64,000 bases of DNA from Tangfeifania diversioriginum (GTDB taxonomy: Bacteria > Bacteroidota > Bacteroidia > Bacteroidales > Prolixibacteraceae): positions 1 through 64,000 of the forward strand of contig CAMCBW010000013.1 of the NCBI GenBank assembly GCA_945873105.1, given 5' to 3'. The position numbers and the translations under genes are program-made. Positions 52,490 through 61,284 of this stretch are shown here, in pieces (the stretch's first letter is position 1; each line of letters opens with the position of its first letter). The notes under the pieces are model-generated. The model saw nothing but the letters and a program-made list of their open reading frames with translations, did no database searches and had not been told where the DNA came from.

Positions 52490-53734
52490 ATGCAAATCCA
52501 CAGACCTTTAAGATTAGGCCTTCTTTTCCTTCTGCTCAATTTCACCAATGTAATCCAGGCTCAAAACTGGCCCTGCTGGCGCGGCCCAAATGGAGACGGA
52601 ACCAGTATGGAGACCAAACTGCCCACCCAATGGGATGCCACCACCAACATCTTGTGGAAAACTGCAATCCCAGGGATTGGATATTCGTCACCGATAATCT
52701 GGGCCGACAAGTTGTTCACCCTAACTGCCATCCCCGAAACCCAGGAGAAGGTTCTCTTGTGTTACAACAGTCAAAATGGCCAGCTGTTGTGGCAGCAAAC
52801 AGTGGTCAAAGGCCCGTTTGAAGCCAAGCACAACGACAACAGCCATGCTTCCGGGACTCCTGCCACCGATGGAAATTTGATCTATGTGGCTCTGCTGGAT
52901 GGAGAGGAGGTGGTGGTGGCAGCCTACGACTATAGCGGCAAACAGGTCTGGGTGCAACATCCGGGTACCTTTTACAGTCCACATGGATTCAGTTGTTCTC
53001 CGGCGCTTTACAAAGACAAGGTGATTGTCAACTGCGCCAGCAAAGGTGACTCGTTTGTGGCTGCTTTAAACCGGACAGATGGACAAACCGTCTGGAAAAT
53101 CAAACAAGACAAGCCTGCCCACAGTTTTAGCACCCCTATTTTCAGGGAGATGGCCGGGAAGATGCAGATGATTCTCGGGGGCAACAAGGAGATCTCCTCC
53201 TTCAATCCGGAGGATGGTTCAAGGTACTGGTTCGTCAACGGCCCCTCCGAGGACTTCTGCTCCAGCCCTGTCTACAACGAGAAATCAGGATTGGTGCTGG
53301 TGAGCAGTGCCTGGCCGGTAAGAAATCTATTGGCGATCAAACCGGATGGACAGGGCGACGCTTCCACTACCCATGTCGTTTGGCAATCCACCAAGGGAGC
53401 CTTTTACGTACCCTCCCCCGTCTGTTCAGAGGAATTCCTATTCTCAACCATGACCAATGGACAGGTGCACTGCATCGAAGTAGCCACGGGAACCATCAAG
53501 TGGGTAGAACCGATGGGCAAGCAATATGCCTCGCCGGTACTGGCCAGCGGTCTGGTTTACATGCCAAATGACGAAGGTGTGGTAACGGTAATCCAAGCTG
53601 GTCCGGAATTCAAACCCCTTTCAAAGAATGCCATCGGGGAGAAGATGTTTGCCTCACCGGCCATCAGCAACGGGAAAATATTCCTGAGGGGGGTAAAAAA
53701 CCTCTATTGCATTGGAGCTACAAAGTCTGAATAA
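52490..53734 (+). CDS. Exported PQQ-like (BamB-type) beta-propeller protein
   Basis: The 414-residue protein has a signal peptide ('LGLLFLLLNFTNVIQAQ') and then repeated PQQ-like blades with a motif such as 'GQLLWQQTVV', 'GKQVWVQHPG', 'GQTVWKIKQD' and 'GTIKWVEPMG'. The N-terminal 'NWPCWRGPNGDGTSMETKLPTQWD' is typical of exported propellers that open with WxxWRGP. No enzyme motif is seen. It overlaps the convergent pyruvyl transferase gene by 17 bp. Confidence 0.88.
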   Translation: MQIHRPLRLGLLFLLLNFTNVIQAQNWPCWRGPNGDGTSMETKLPTQWDATTNILWKTAIPGIGYSSPIIWADKLFTLTAIPETQEKVLLCYNSQNGQLLWQQTVVKGPFEAKHNDNSHASGTPATDGNLIYVALLDGEEVVVAAYDYSGKQVWVQHPGTFYSPHGFSCSPALYKDKVIVNCASKGDSFVAALNRTDGQTVWKIKQDKPAHSFSTPIFREMAGKMQMILGGNKEISSFNPEDGSRYWFVNGPSEDFCSSPVYNEKSGLVLVSSAWPVRNLLAIKPDGQGDASTTHVVWQSTKGAFYVPSPVCSEEFLFSTMTNGQVHCIEVATGTIKWVEPMGKQYASPVLASGLVYMPNDEGVVTVIQAGPEFKPLSKNAIGEKMFASPAISNGKIFLRGVKNLYCIGATKSE

Positions 53735-54989
53735 AATTGCACCTATCCCTGTAAATTTTACCAACTTGATCCATGCGCTCAGTGAGTTCAGTCCTGGCCC
53801 TGGGGTAATCATTCCCAATCTCCATCAGTCTGTCTGCCAGCTGCTTTCCACTGGTTTGTTCTATTTCAAAAATGGATTTGTCAAAACCCAAATCGTAGTA
53901 CATTTGCCCCTTTATCGTATCTTCGGGCTGGCGCAAATAGAGAAACGGGGTGCCGTTGGCGGCGGCAATGATTGGGGAGTGACATTCAAAACTAAGCACC
54001 GTATGCGCCTTTTCATACACTGAGGCAGCCTCATCCGGCAGCCAGTAACCACGCTTGACCACAAATGGCTTCACATCATCAGGCAAAGGATGGATGAGCA
54101 ACTCGTCCATGATGTCAACTTCGTAGGTCATTTCCGGGCAGACCAGCACCTTGTTCCCGGTTTCCCTCACCCACGCAATCATCGCCTCCCGCAATTTGGC
54201 ATGATCCAACTCCTTGTATTTTAAATTGGTCTCCTCCACTTGCCGTATCTTTTCCTGCGTCCAGCTGGATCTGCCATACTTGTGGTAAGGGGTATATCGA
54301 AGTCTCGGAATGGCGCAGATAAATCTCCGCTCCTGAAGCCCGTTCTCCTTTAAAAAGTCTTGCGCCTTCTTCCTGTTGTGGATTTGTAGGTAAAAAGTGG
54401 CATCCGGTGCAAACTGGACATGACTACCGGCTATCCCTGCTTTCGCCAGATGGTCTATCGACAAAGTTTCCCGTGTAAAAATAAACGCTGCCTTCTTCAG
54501 GATGCCGGTATGGTAGGCTCCGGGATCCTGCAGCGTCGCACCAAAAACGCCAAAAGGCTTGGTCGTTAACTTCATCCAGCATGCCAGGTGATCGGCTCCC
54601 ACCAACGAGGGACCCGATCCATGGATCATCAGATCAGCCTTGCTGATCGCTTCGAGGAGCTCCGGACTCTCCACATGGTGGGACTGATCAACAGTTCCGT
54701 AGAGCACCTTGATCCTGGGAAAATTGCTTTCAAGCAGTTGCCTGACCTCCGGAGTAGCGTTGCTCTTCTTCCAAAGCAGGATGTTGGATTCGGGCATAAA
54801 AGTCTCCAGCACCTGCAACAAACCGGGCGTATGGGCAATATCCCCGATGTTCACATCCTGCCAGCCCGAAACCAGGAGTATCGTTGGGTTGCGTCCGAGA
54901 TTCATCCCCGACAAGGTGCTTTTCAGCAACAAACCGGCAGAAAGAAATGTTGTCTGCTTTAAGAAACTCCGTCTTGTTGAATTCTCCAT
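53718..54989 (-). CDS. Polysaccharide pyruvyl transferase family protein with Tat-type signal
   Basis: The 423-residue protein starts 'MENSTRRSFLKQTTFLSAGLLL', a Tat-type signal. The body matches the polysaccharide pyruvyl transferase fold: 'DVNIGDIAHTPGLLQVLE', 'ADLMIHGSGPSLVG', 'FTRETLSIDHLAKAGI' and 'SFECHSPIIAAANGTPFLYLR'. Known members are cytoplasmic and use phosphoenolpyruvate, so an exported one probably does something else. It lies 12 bp after a class IV aminotransferase gene on the same strand. Confidence 0.83.
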   Translation of the reverse strand: MENSTRRSFLKQTTFLSAGLLLKSTLSGMNLGRNPTILLVSGWQDVNIGDIAHTPGLLQVLETFMPESNILLWKKSNATPEVRQLLESNFPRIKVLYGTVDQSHHVESPELLEAISKADLMIHGSGPSLVGADHLACWMKLTTKPFGVFGATLQDPGAYHTGILKKAAFIFTRETLSIDHLAKAGIAGSHVQFAPDATFYLQIHNRKKAQDFLKENGLQERRFICAIPRLRYTPYHKYGRSSWTQEKIRQVEETNLKYKELDHAKLREAMIAWVRETGNKVLVCPEMTYEVDIMDELLIHPLPDDVKPFVVKRGYWLPDEAASVYEKAHTVLSFECHSPIIAAANGTPFLYLRQPEDTIKGQMYYDLGFDKSIFEIEQTSGKQLADRLMEIGNDYPRARTELTERMDQVGKIYRDRCNFIQTL

Positions 54990-55001
54990 GATCTGTTGGT
55001 A

Positions 55002-55817
55002 TTAATCACCCATGATTGCCCTCTTGATGGCTTTGGTTACCGGACCAATTTTCCCATCCGAGATCATTTTTGCATCTACCCGGATGATGGGCAGGACTCC
55101 TTTCGTGGTGCTGGTGATAAATACCTCATCTGCCGCAAGAAGCTCATCCAGTTTAAAATCACTTACCTGGATGCGAAAACCCTCCAGTGCAAGGATCCTT
55201 CGCCTGGTGACTCCCTCCAGCATTTTCGTTTTGGGGGTAAACACACATTGATCCTTCACAAAATAGACATTGCTTCTTGAACACTCCCGCACCCAGTTCC
55301 GGTCGGTGTACAATAGTTCGGCAGCACCGGTTTCCACCAGCTTTTGGGACAAACTGACCGACCGGATGTAGTTGATGGTCTTTGCTCCGGCCATTTCACG
55401 CTGGTATTTGCAGGTGATCAGCGTCCCGCCACTCTTCCAGGCCTCCGGCCATTTCACCTCATAGGGTTTGTTGATGATGATCAGGGATGCTTTGCCCGGA
55501 GAGAGGGTGAAATCATCGGGTGAGAGACCTCCGGTCAGCATGATCTTGACAGACGAATTCCGGATATTGTTCTTAGCCACCAATTTTGTGACAAGTGCCG
55601 ACAACTCCTCTTTCGTATAGGCAAGATCCAGTTTCATCAATTCCGCCGAACGGATAAAGCGGTCCATGTGAAAAGAGAGATAGGGAGCGACGCCATCCCT
55701 TACCAGGAAAAAATCAAAAATTCCATATCCCCTTTGAACAATCAAATCAGACACATGGACGCTGGTTTGGTCAAACGGAATAAACGCTCCGTTCATACAG
55801 GTATAAATATTTTCCAT
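55002..55817 (-). CDS. Class IV aminotransferase (D-amino acid / branched-chain type)
   Basis: This PLP enzyme of 271 residues has 'VSDLIVQRGYGIFDFF' near residue 22, the PLP lysine in 'AGAKTINYIRS' (about 145), 'RNWVRECSRSNVYFV' and 'LEGVTRRRILAL', then 'ADEVFITSTTKGVLPI'. Whether it acts on D-alanine, branched-chain amino acids or aminodeoxychorismate cannot be decided from sequence. It is probably co-transcribed with the downstream Tat-signal pyruvyl transferase. Confidence 0.9.
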   Translation of the reverse strand: MENIYTCMNGAFIPFDQTSVHVSDLIVQRGYGIFDFFLVRDGVAPYLSFHMDRFIRSAELMKLDLAYTKEELSALVTKLVAKNNIRNSSVKIMLTGGLSPDDFTLSPGKASLIIINKPYEVKWPEAWKSGGTLITCKYQREMAGAKTINYIRSVSLSQKLVETGAAELLYTDRNWVRECSRSNVYFVKDQCVFTPKTKMLEGVTRRRILALEGFRIQVSDFKLDELLAADEVFITSTTKGVLPIIRVDAKMISDGKIGPVTKAIKRAIMGD

Positions 55818-55974
55818 AGATCAATATTTCAGAATTCCATCAAATATAATCGTTTCGGTGGTCTAAAGGAAAATGGACCACGCTGTTTTTATCCTTGCCC
55901 CCGGCGTACTTTACTTTGCGCAACAGGTGGTTAACAAGAGAAATTAGCTACAAACCACCGCCTTGGATCCTTCC

Positions 55975-56418
55975 TTACAATCCTCCAAATATAGATACGA
56001 TCGTCCTATGAAATTTATGGATGGAAGTAACCGGAGGGGCATACATTAAGATACACTTCTTGCTTACAACCTGCAGTCCAAGCCTGTCGGCTGTTTGTTG
56101 TACCTCCTTCGACCAGGCACCCTGCTGCAGCCAAACCTTCGTCAAGCCGATCTGAACCGCCTCCTCCAATACCGCAGAAACGCCAGCAGGAGGAATACAA
56201 ACCAACAGGGCCTCCACCTTTCCCTCCAAACCCTTCAGGCTGGGATAGCACTTAACACCGTCTATCTCCTGCACCTCCGGATGAACCGGAAAAACCTCAT
56301 ACCCCCGCTTGATCAACTCCTTACCGACAATATTCCCAAATTTCTTACCGGAACGGGAGAAGCCTATCACCCCAATGCTTTTGGATTGGACAAAGCGCTC
56401 TATCTGTGGACTCATCAC
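55975..56418 (-). CDS. CoA-binding domain protein
   Basis: This 147-residue Rossmann-fold protein has 'IGVIGFSRSGKKFGNIVGKEL' near the N-terminus and 'LVCIPPAGVSAVLEEAVQIGLTKVWLQQGAWS', matching stand-alone CoA-binding proteins of the YccU type. The role is unknown. It stands alone, divergent from lemA. Confidence 0.88.
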   Translation of the reverse strand: MMSPQIERFVQSKSIGVIGFSRSGKKFGNIVGKELIKRGYEVFPVHPEVQEIDGVKCYPSLKGLEGKVEALLVCIPPAGVSAVLEEAVQIGLTKVWLQQGAWSKEVQQTADRLGLQVVSKKCILMYAPPVTSIHKFHRTIVSIFGGL

Positions 56419-56591
56419 TTGGTGCTTAATGTTTGTATAAAAATACAGTTTTTAGGGAAACAGTGTGTGTTTAATCCAAAAGCCGCTAAATTTTACCGCC
56501 GGGAGTATTCCGTTACTTCAATGTGTAACAATTGTACCACCTTGCATACTTATTTGTAACTTTGAATGCTAAAACCCTAAAAATCTTCACC

Positions 56592-57149
56592 ATGATCTGG
56601 ATCATTCTTGTAGTTATCGCAGCTGTTGTTTTTTGGCTGATTGGCATATACAACAGCCTGGTAAGACTCCGCAATACGAGGCAAAATGCCTTTGCCGATA
56701 TTGATGTTCAGCTGAAGCAACGACACGATCTCATTCCGCAACTCGTTGAAACTGTCAAAGGCTATGCCACCCACGAAAAGGAGCTGCTGTTCAAAATCAC
56801 CCAAGCCAGGACCGCCGCGATGGGTGCCACCTCCATTGATGAAAAGATCCAAACCGAGACAGCCCTGTCCAATGCCCTGCAGGGATTGAAAATATCGGTT
56901 GAAGCCTATCCTGACCTGAAGGCCAACCAGAATTTCCTGCAACTGCAGGAGGAGCTGAGCGACATCGAGAACAAACTGGCCGCCGCCCGCAGGTACTTCA
57001 ATGCCGCCACCACCGAATACAATACCAGCACCGAGACCTTCCCGAACAACATGATTGCAGGCAATTTCGGATTCCACCGCGAAACCCTCTTCGACCTCGG
57101 ACAGGATCGGGCTACCCTGGAACAACCTCCCAAAATCAGCTTTAGCTAA
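56592..57149 (+). CDS. LemA family protein
   Basis: ATG 56592 gives 185 residues: an N-terminal membrane anchor ('IILVVIAAVVFWLIGIYN') then a helical domain with 'RQNAFADIDVQLKQRHDLIPQLVETVKGYATHEK' and 'RRYFNAATTEYNT', the LemA signature. The ORF-track start 56532 would add residues without support. It is followed by an M48 protease gene, a common pairing in Bacteroidota envelopes. A dispersed four-hairpin element separates the two. Confidence 0.93.
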   Translation: MIWIILVVIAAVVFWLIGIYNSLVRLRNTRQNAFADIDVQLKQRHDLIPQLVETVKGYATHEKELLFKITQARTAAMGATSIDEKIQTETALSNALQGLKISVEAYPDLKANQNFLQLQEELSDIENKLAAARRYFNAATTEYNTSTETFPNNMIAGNFGFHRETLFDLGQDRATLEQPPKISFS

Positions 57150-57159
57150 AATGTTTTTT

Positions 57160-57285
57160 TTTAAATCCCGTTAGGGATTACAGGTGGGTAGAAAACCGGA
57201 CAAGAGAGAAATATCGTCCCATCCGGGACGAAATATTTAATCCATCAGCCATTTCTACCCACCTTAAGTGCCTACGGCACTGTAA
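57160..57285. repeat. Four-hairpin composite dispersed repeat, copy 1
   Basis: Order: AATCCCGTTAGGGATT hairpin (57164-57179); GGTGGGTAGAAA (57183-57194) pairing with TTTCTACCCACC (57252-57263); an inner TCGTCCCATCCGGGACGA hairpin (57214-57231); and AGTGCCTACGGCACT hairpin (57267-57281). The same architecture recurs at 63392-63516. It lies between lemA and the M48 gene. Confidence 0.88.
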
Positions 57286-57337
57286 AAGCCAATATTTGAG
57301 TGTTGTATTTAACCATGAATCGTATAAAAAGTAGTCC

Positions 57338-58264
57338 ATGACCTATGTCGGCATCCAGACACAAATCAGGCGGAACAACTTCAACAGCATCCTCCTGATG
57401 ATCGCATTCCCGGTCGTTTTGCTGGGGATGGTCTACTCCTTCCTCTTTTTCACCCAAAGAGAGACAGAGGCACAGGTGGTGAATGAAACCTTCGTCAGTA
57501 TCGTGCCATTTGTGATCATCGCTACCACCATCTGGTTCCTGATTGCCTGGCTGATGCACAACTCCCTGATCAGGATGGCCACCGGATCGAAACCCCTGGA
57601 AAGGATGACCAACAAACGGGTTTACAACCTGGTCGAAAACCTTTGCATCTCAAAGGGGATGAAAATGCCGAAAATTTACCTCATCGAGGACGACTCACTC
57701 AACGCCTTTGCCAGTGGCATCAGTGAAAGCAGTTTTTCTGTGACCCTTTCCCGGGGCATCATCAACAAACTGGAGGATGACGAGCTCGAAGGAGTAATCG
57801 CCCACGAACTCTCCCACATCCGCAACCGGGATGTCAGACTGATGGTCGTCTCGATCATCTTCGTCGGCATCTTTGCCTTTATCGCCGAAGCATCCTTGAG
57901 AAGCCTGAGATTCGGTGCCATGTCTAGAGGGAAAAAGGATACAGGGGCAGCCATTCTGGTGGCCATCGTCATATCCGCCATTTGCTACCTGATCGCACTC
58001 TTGCTCCGCTTCGGGATCTCCCGGTCACGGGAATACATGGCCGATGCCGGAGCCGCCGAAATGACCAGGAAACCCTACGCCCTGGCCAACGCCCTGCGGA
58101 AAATAAGCCGGGATCCGCTCATCGAAGCGGTCGAAAACCGCGATGTTGCCCAGTTATTCATCGAAAACCCGCAACCGGAGGAGAAAAAATTCTCCCTTGG
58201 CAACCTCTTTGCCACCCATCCGCCCATCCAGAAAAGAATTGAACTGCTGGACCAGTTCGCATGA
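57338..58264 (+). CDS. M48 family (HtpX-like) membrane metalloprotease
   Basis: This 308-residue protein has two N-terminal membrane segments, zinc motif 'IAHELSHIRNRDVRLMV' (H156, E157, H160), two further hydrophobic segments and the third-ligand glutamate region 'SREYMADAGAAEM'. It probably degrades or processes misfolded membrane proteins. It follows lemA. Confidence 0.92.
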   Translation: MTYVGIQTQIRRNNFNSILLMIAFPVVLLGMVYSFLFFTQRETEAQVVNETFVSIVPFVIIATTIWFLIAWLMHNSLIRMATGSKPLERMTNKRVYNLVENLCISKGMKMPKIYLIEDDSLNAFASGISESSFSVTLSRGIINKLEDDELEGVIAHELSHIRNRDVRLMVVSIIFVGIFAFIAEASLRSLRFGAMSRGKKDTGAAILVAIVISAICYLIALLLRFGISRSREYMADAGAAEMTRKPYALANALRKISRDPLIEAVENRDVAQLFIENPQPEEKKFSLGNLFATHPPIQKRIELLDQFA

Positions 58265-58365
58265 AGAAAAATTTCTGAATCAGGATTAAAGGATTAAAGG
58301 ATTTACAGGATTGGGTATTGTTGAAAATTTACGATTACATACAACTCAAAATCATTGATCAAATA

Positions 58366-59547
58366 ATGAAGAATTTTTACTTGCTGCTTATTTGCCTGAT
58401 CTGTTTGTCCAATGTTTCGATTGGTAAATCTTACAAGGTATCGACCCCGGAAGCGTTTCAGAATGCCGCAGCAAAGGCAAGAACAGGGGACCAAATCATC
58501 ATTGCCAACGGCAGCTACATTGGCTGGGCAATTACTGCCGAAATCCAGGGGACCACCGACCATCCGGTAATTATACGGGCAGAAACAACCGGGAAGGTCG
58601 TCTTTACTGGAGATGTAACCAAACCGGTTTTTCTGTTGACAGGAAGTTATACTGAAATTTCGGGGCTCCACTTTTCGGGATGCATTGTCTCCAAAGCGGC
58701 GGGCAAGAGCGGGGTTTTGATAGAGCTTAAGGAGAGCCTCCACAGCCGGATAACTGATTGCACCTTTACCAACAATGCCGTAAAAGTGCAGTATATGCCA
58801 TTGGTTGTTATCTCCGGAAAGGGGGAATACAACAGGGTGGATCATTGCACATTCACCGGCAACATTGATAACCAGGAACTACAGGTGAAGATCACCAAAG
58901 AGACAGTTCCGCTCAACACAACCATCGACCACAACCTTTTCAACGACAAGCCCAAGGTATCCTGGAAAGGCACCAATGGCGGTGAGTGCGTCCAGGTTGG
59001 ACAGGATCCGATAATGCTCGGAACACAAAGTTCACATACCATCGTTCGAGACAACCGGTTTATCCACTGCAACGGCGAGGCGGAAGTGATCAGCAACAAG
59101 AGTTCTTCCAACAAATACCTCCACAACTATTTCGAAGATTGCCGTGGTGAGCTGGTCATGCGGGGCGGTCATGATTGTCTGGTCGATAGCAACACCGTCA
59201 AGGGTGGTTCCGGTGGTATCCGGATCAATGGCTCCGGCCATACCGTTACCAACAATACGCTGATCGGACTACCAACGGCTATCAGATTGATGTATGGAAT
59301 GTCCAAAGGAAAATCCGAAATTGGTTTTTATGTGGCTGCCGGCGACATCACGATCAAAAACAACTTCATCAACAAATGCACAACTGGCATTCTTATTGGC
59401 GACAGCAAAAACGCCGACTGGACCGGAAAATTCGACACCAACAGGTACCCTTCACGCACCATGCAGGATGTAGCCCCCTACAACAACACCATGGAAGGGA
59501 ACACCATCACGGAGACGGAGAAACCTTTAGTGCAAAACGAACAATAG
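58366..59547 (+). CDS. Polysaccharide lyase family 6-like parallel beta-helix protein
   Basis: ATG 58366 gives a signal peptide ('LLLICLICLSNVSIG') and 393 residues of right-handed beta-helix. The PL6 active-site region is visible: 'EVISNKSSSNKYLHNYFEDC' with the catalytic lysine and 'ELVMRGGHDCLVDSN' with the arginine (the usual RHG reads RGGH here). PL6 enzymes cleave alginate or chondroitin/dermatan sulfate. No SusC/SusD pair or other lyase is nearby, so it is not in a typical utilisation locus. The words AGGATTAAAGGATTAAAGG precede it. Confidence 0.88.
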   Translation: MKNFYLLLICLICLSNVSIGKSYKVSTPEAFQNAAAKARTGDQIIIANGSYIGWAITAEIQGTTDHPVIIRAETTGKVVFTGDVTKPVFLLTGSYTEISGLHFSGCIVSKAAGKSGVLIELKESLHSRITDCTFTNNAVKVQYMPLVVISGKGEYNRVDHCTFTGNIDNQELQVKITKETVPLNTTIDHNLFNDKPKVSWKGTNGGECVQVGQDPIMLGTQSSHTIVRDNRFIHCNGEAEVISNKSSSNKYLHNYFEDCRGELVMRGGHDCLVDSNTVKGGSGGIRINGSGHTVTNNTLIGLPTAIRLMYGMSKGKSEIGFYVAAGDITIKNNFINKCTTGILIGDSKNADWTGKFDTNRYPSRTMQDVAPYNNTMEGNTITETEKPLVQNEQ

Positions 59548-59616
59548 CATGACTCCAATACGGAACATTTAAACCTGCTTTTCGTTGAAACATATGTTCT
59601 CACAAAACTCATTAAA

Positions 59617-61044
59617 ATGAACTGGAAAACATACCTATCAGCGATACTTGTCGTGCTTGCCATCGTATTTCTCTTTGGCTTTGCACCAAAAGAGGCCAGC
59701 CCGGAATCGCATGTAGCTCCTGAACCATCAACAGCAGCCGCCAATTACCAGAAATATTGCGCCGGCTGCCATGGCGAAAAGCTTGAAAAATTTGCCGCAA
59801 AATCCTGGATGGACGAAAAGGGAACCGGCTCGGCAGTGAACTCCATCAAGAATGGAATTGCCGATATGGGAATGCCCTCCTTTCAAAAAACTTTTACCAG
59901 CGAAGAGATCGAGGCACTGGCAGCCTACGTCAAGAAAGGAATTCCAGCCGATCGGACCAGCTTGAAAGCTGCCACCAAATCAGGTGAAATCGTGGAGTCT
60001 GAATCCCAAAAATTTGTCGTCGATACAGTCGTTACCGGCTTAAACGTTCCGTGGGGACTGGCCTTCCTTCCCAACGGGGATCTCCTGATCACCGAACGGT
60101 CGGGCTCCCTGTACCGTTTCTCCAAGGGGAAATTGTCTGCTCCAATTGAGGGTTTGCCCAAGCTAGTTGCCAAGGGACAGGGCGGATTGATGGACATTTG
60201 CCTCCATCCCGACTACGGGAAGAATGGCTGGATCTATATCTCCTTCTCCTCCCCCAATGCTCAAAGCACAAAAGTCATCGCCAATACGGCCATCCTTCGC
60301 GCCAAACTTCAGGGCAACAAACTGGTCGACCAACAGGTGATCTTCAAGGGAACCCCTGAAACCGACAAGTCGCACCACTTTGGCAGTAAACTGGCCTTCG
60401 ACCGGCAGGGCCATCTCTACTTCGGCATCGGCGACCGCGGACAACATTTCGATTTCCCGCAAAAACTCGACAATACCAACGGCAAGATCCACCGGATCAA
60501 CGATGATGGTTCAATACCCACCGACAACCCATTTGCCGGCAAACAGGGAGCCATTGCCTCCATCTACAGCTACGGCCACAGGAATCCGCAGGGAACCTGC
60601 ATCCATCCCGTAACCGGCGAACTCTGGGTGACCGAACACGGTCCCCGCGGCGGTGATGAACTGAACCAGGTGCAACCGGGCCTTAACTATGGCTGGCCGG
60701 TCATCTGTTACGGCATCAACTACGATGGCACCATTCTCACCGAACTGACCGAGAAAGAGGGGATGGAACAACCGGTATCCTACTGGCTTCCCTCCATCGC
60801 CCCTTGCGGCATGACCTTCCTCCCCGGCGACAAATACAAGAAGTGGCGCAACAACCTCTTCGTGGGATCCCTGCGCTTCCAATACCTCGAAAGATTGGTC
60901 ATCAACGGCCATTCAGTTCAGCACCGCGAGAAACTGCTGGAGGGCATCGGCCGGGTACGCAATGTGGTGGTTAGTCCGGAAGGATACCTCTATGTCGCCG
61001 TCGAGAACCCGGGTAAAATTGTGAAGCTGATTCCAATCGACTAA
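59617..61044 (+). CDS. Cytochrome c fused to PQQ-dependent sugar dehydrogenase
   Basis: The 475-residue exported protein has an N-terminal signal anchor, a class I cytochrome c domain with 'CAGCH' (C48, C51, H52) and methionine ligand candidate in 'MGMPSFQ', then a six-bladed glucose/sorbosone dehydrogenase propeller (about residues 130-475): 'LNVPWGLAFLPNGDLLITER', 'GQGGLMDICLHPDYG', 'YSYGHRNPQG' and 'WVTEHGPRGGDELN'. The fusion suggests PQQ-dependent oxidation of a sugar with direct transfer of electrons to the haem. PQQ biosynthesis genes are not in the window. Confidence 0.9.
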   Translation: MNWKTYLSAILVVLAIVFLFGFAPKEASPESHVAPEPSTAAANYQKYCAGCHGEKLEKFAAKSWMDEKGTGSAVNSIKNGIADMGMPSFQKTFTSEEIEALAAYVKKGIPADRTSLKAATKSGEIVESESQKFVVDTVVTGLNVPWGLAFLPNGDLLITERSGSLYRFSKGKLSAPIEGLPKLVAKGQGGLMDICLHPDYGKNGWIYISFSSPNAQSTKVIANTAILRAKLQGNKLVDQQVIFKGTPETDKSHHFGSKLAFDRQGHLYFGIGDRGQHFDFPQKLDNTNGKIHRINDDGSIPTDNPFAGKQGAIASIYSYGHRNPQGTCIHPVTGELWVTEHGPRGGDELNQVQPGLNYGWPVICYGINYDGTILTELTEKEGMEQPVSYWLPSIAPCGMTFLPGDKYKKWRNNLFVGSLRFQYLERLVINGHSVQHREKLLEGIGRVRNVVVSPEGYLYVAVENPGKIVKLIPID

Positions 61045-61097
61045 GCAAGAAGCTGTTCTAAATTCTTACATAACTTGTCCCGATACTTCTGTAGAAC

Positions 61098-61118
61098 GGA
61101 AATCGCTTGCGATTTTCC
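61098..61118. repeat. Short palindrome GGAAATCGC-TT-GCGATTTTCC
   Basis: The 240-bp gap between the sugar dehydrogenase and the TonB receptor contains this near-perfect hairpin. No gene is supported; the 68-aa minus-strand ORF over it has no recognisable feature. Confidence 0.5.
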
Positions 61119-61284
61119 ACCTCTGTGAACTCCGGTGTTTTCTGCCAAAGAATTATAATAGCGGAAATATTTAAATGCCTCAATGTTTCGAAAAAAAGAC
61201 ATTTATACTCTGTGTTATAAATTTCACTAATCAATAAGATATACAGCATAGTTACATGACTCACTCATTCGACACAATCTCAAA

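Noticed and set aside
52490-53734. Assignment of the beta-propeller gene as BamB or as a PQQ dehydrogenase
   Set aside because: It has PQQ-like blades but no BAM-operon context, no lipobox and no recognisable dehydrogenase active site, so only a general call is given.
61058-61264. 68-aa minus-strand ORF before the TonB receptor
   Set aside because: It has no recognisable feature or promoter and covers a short palindrome.
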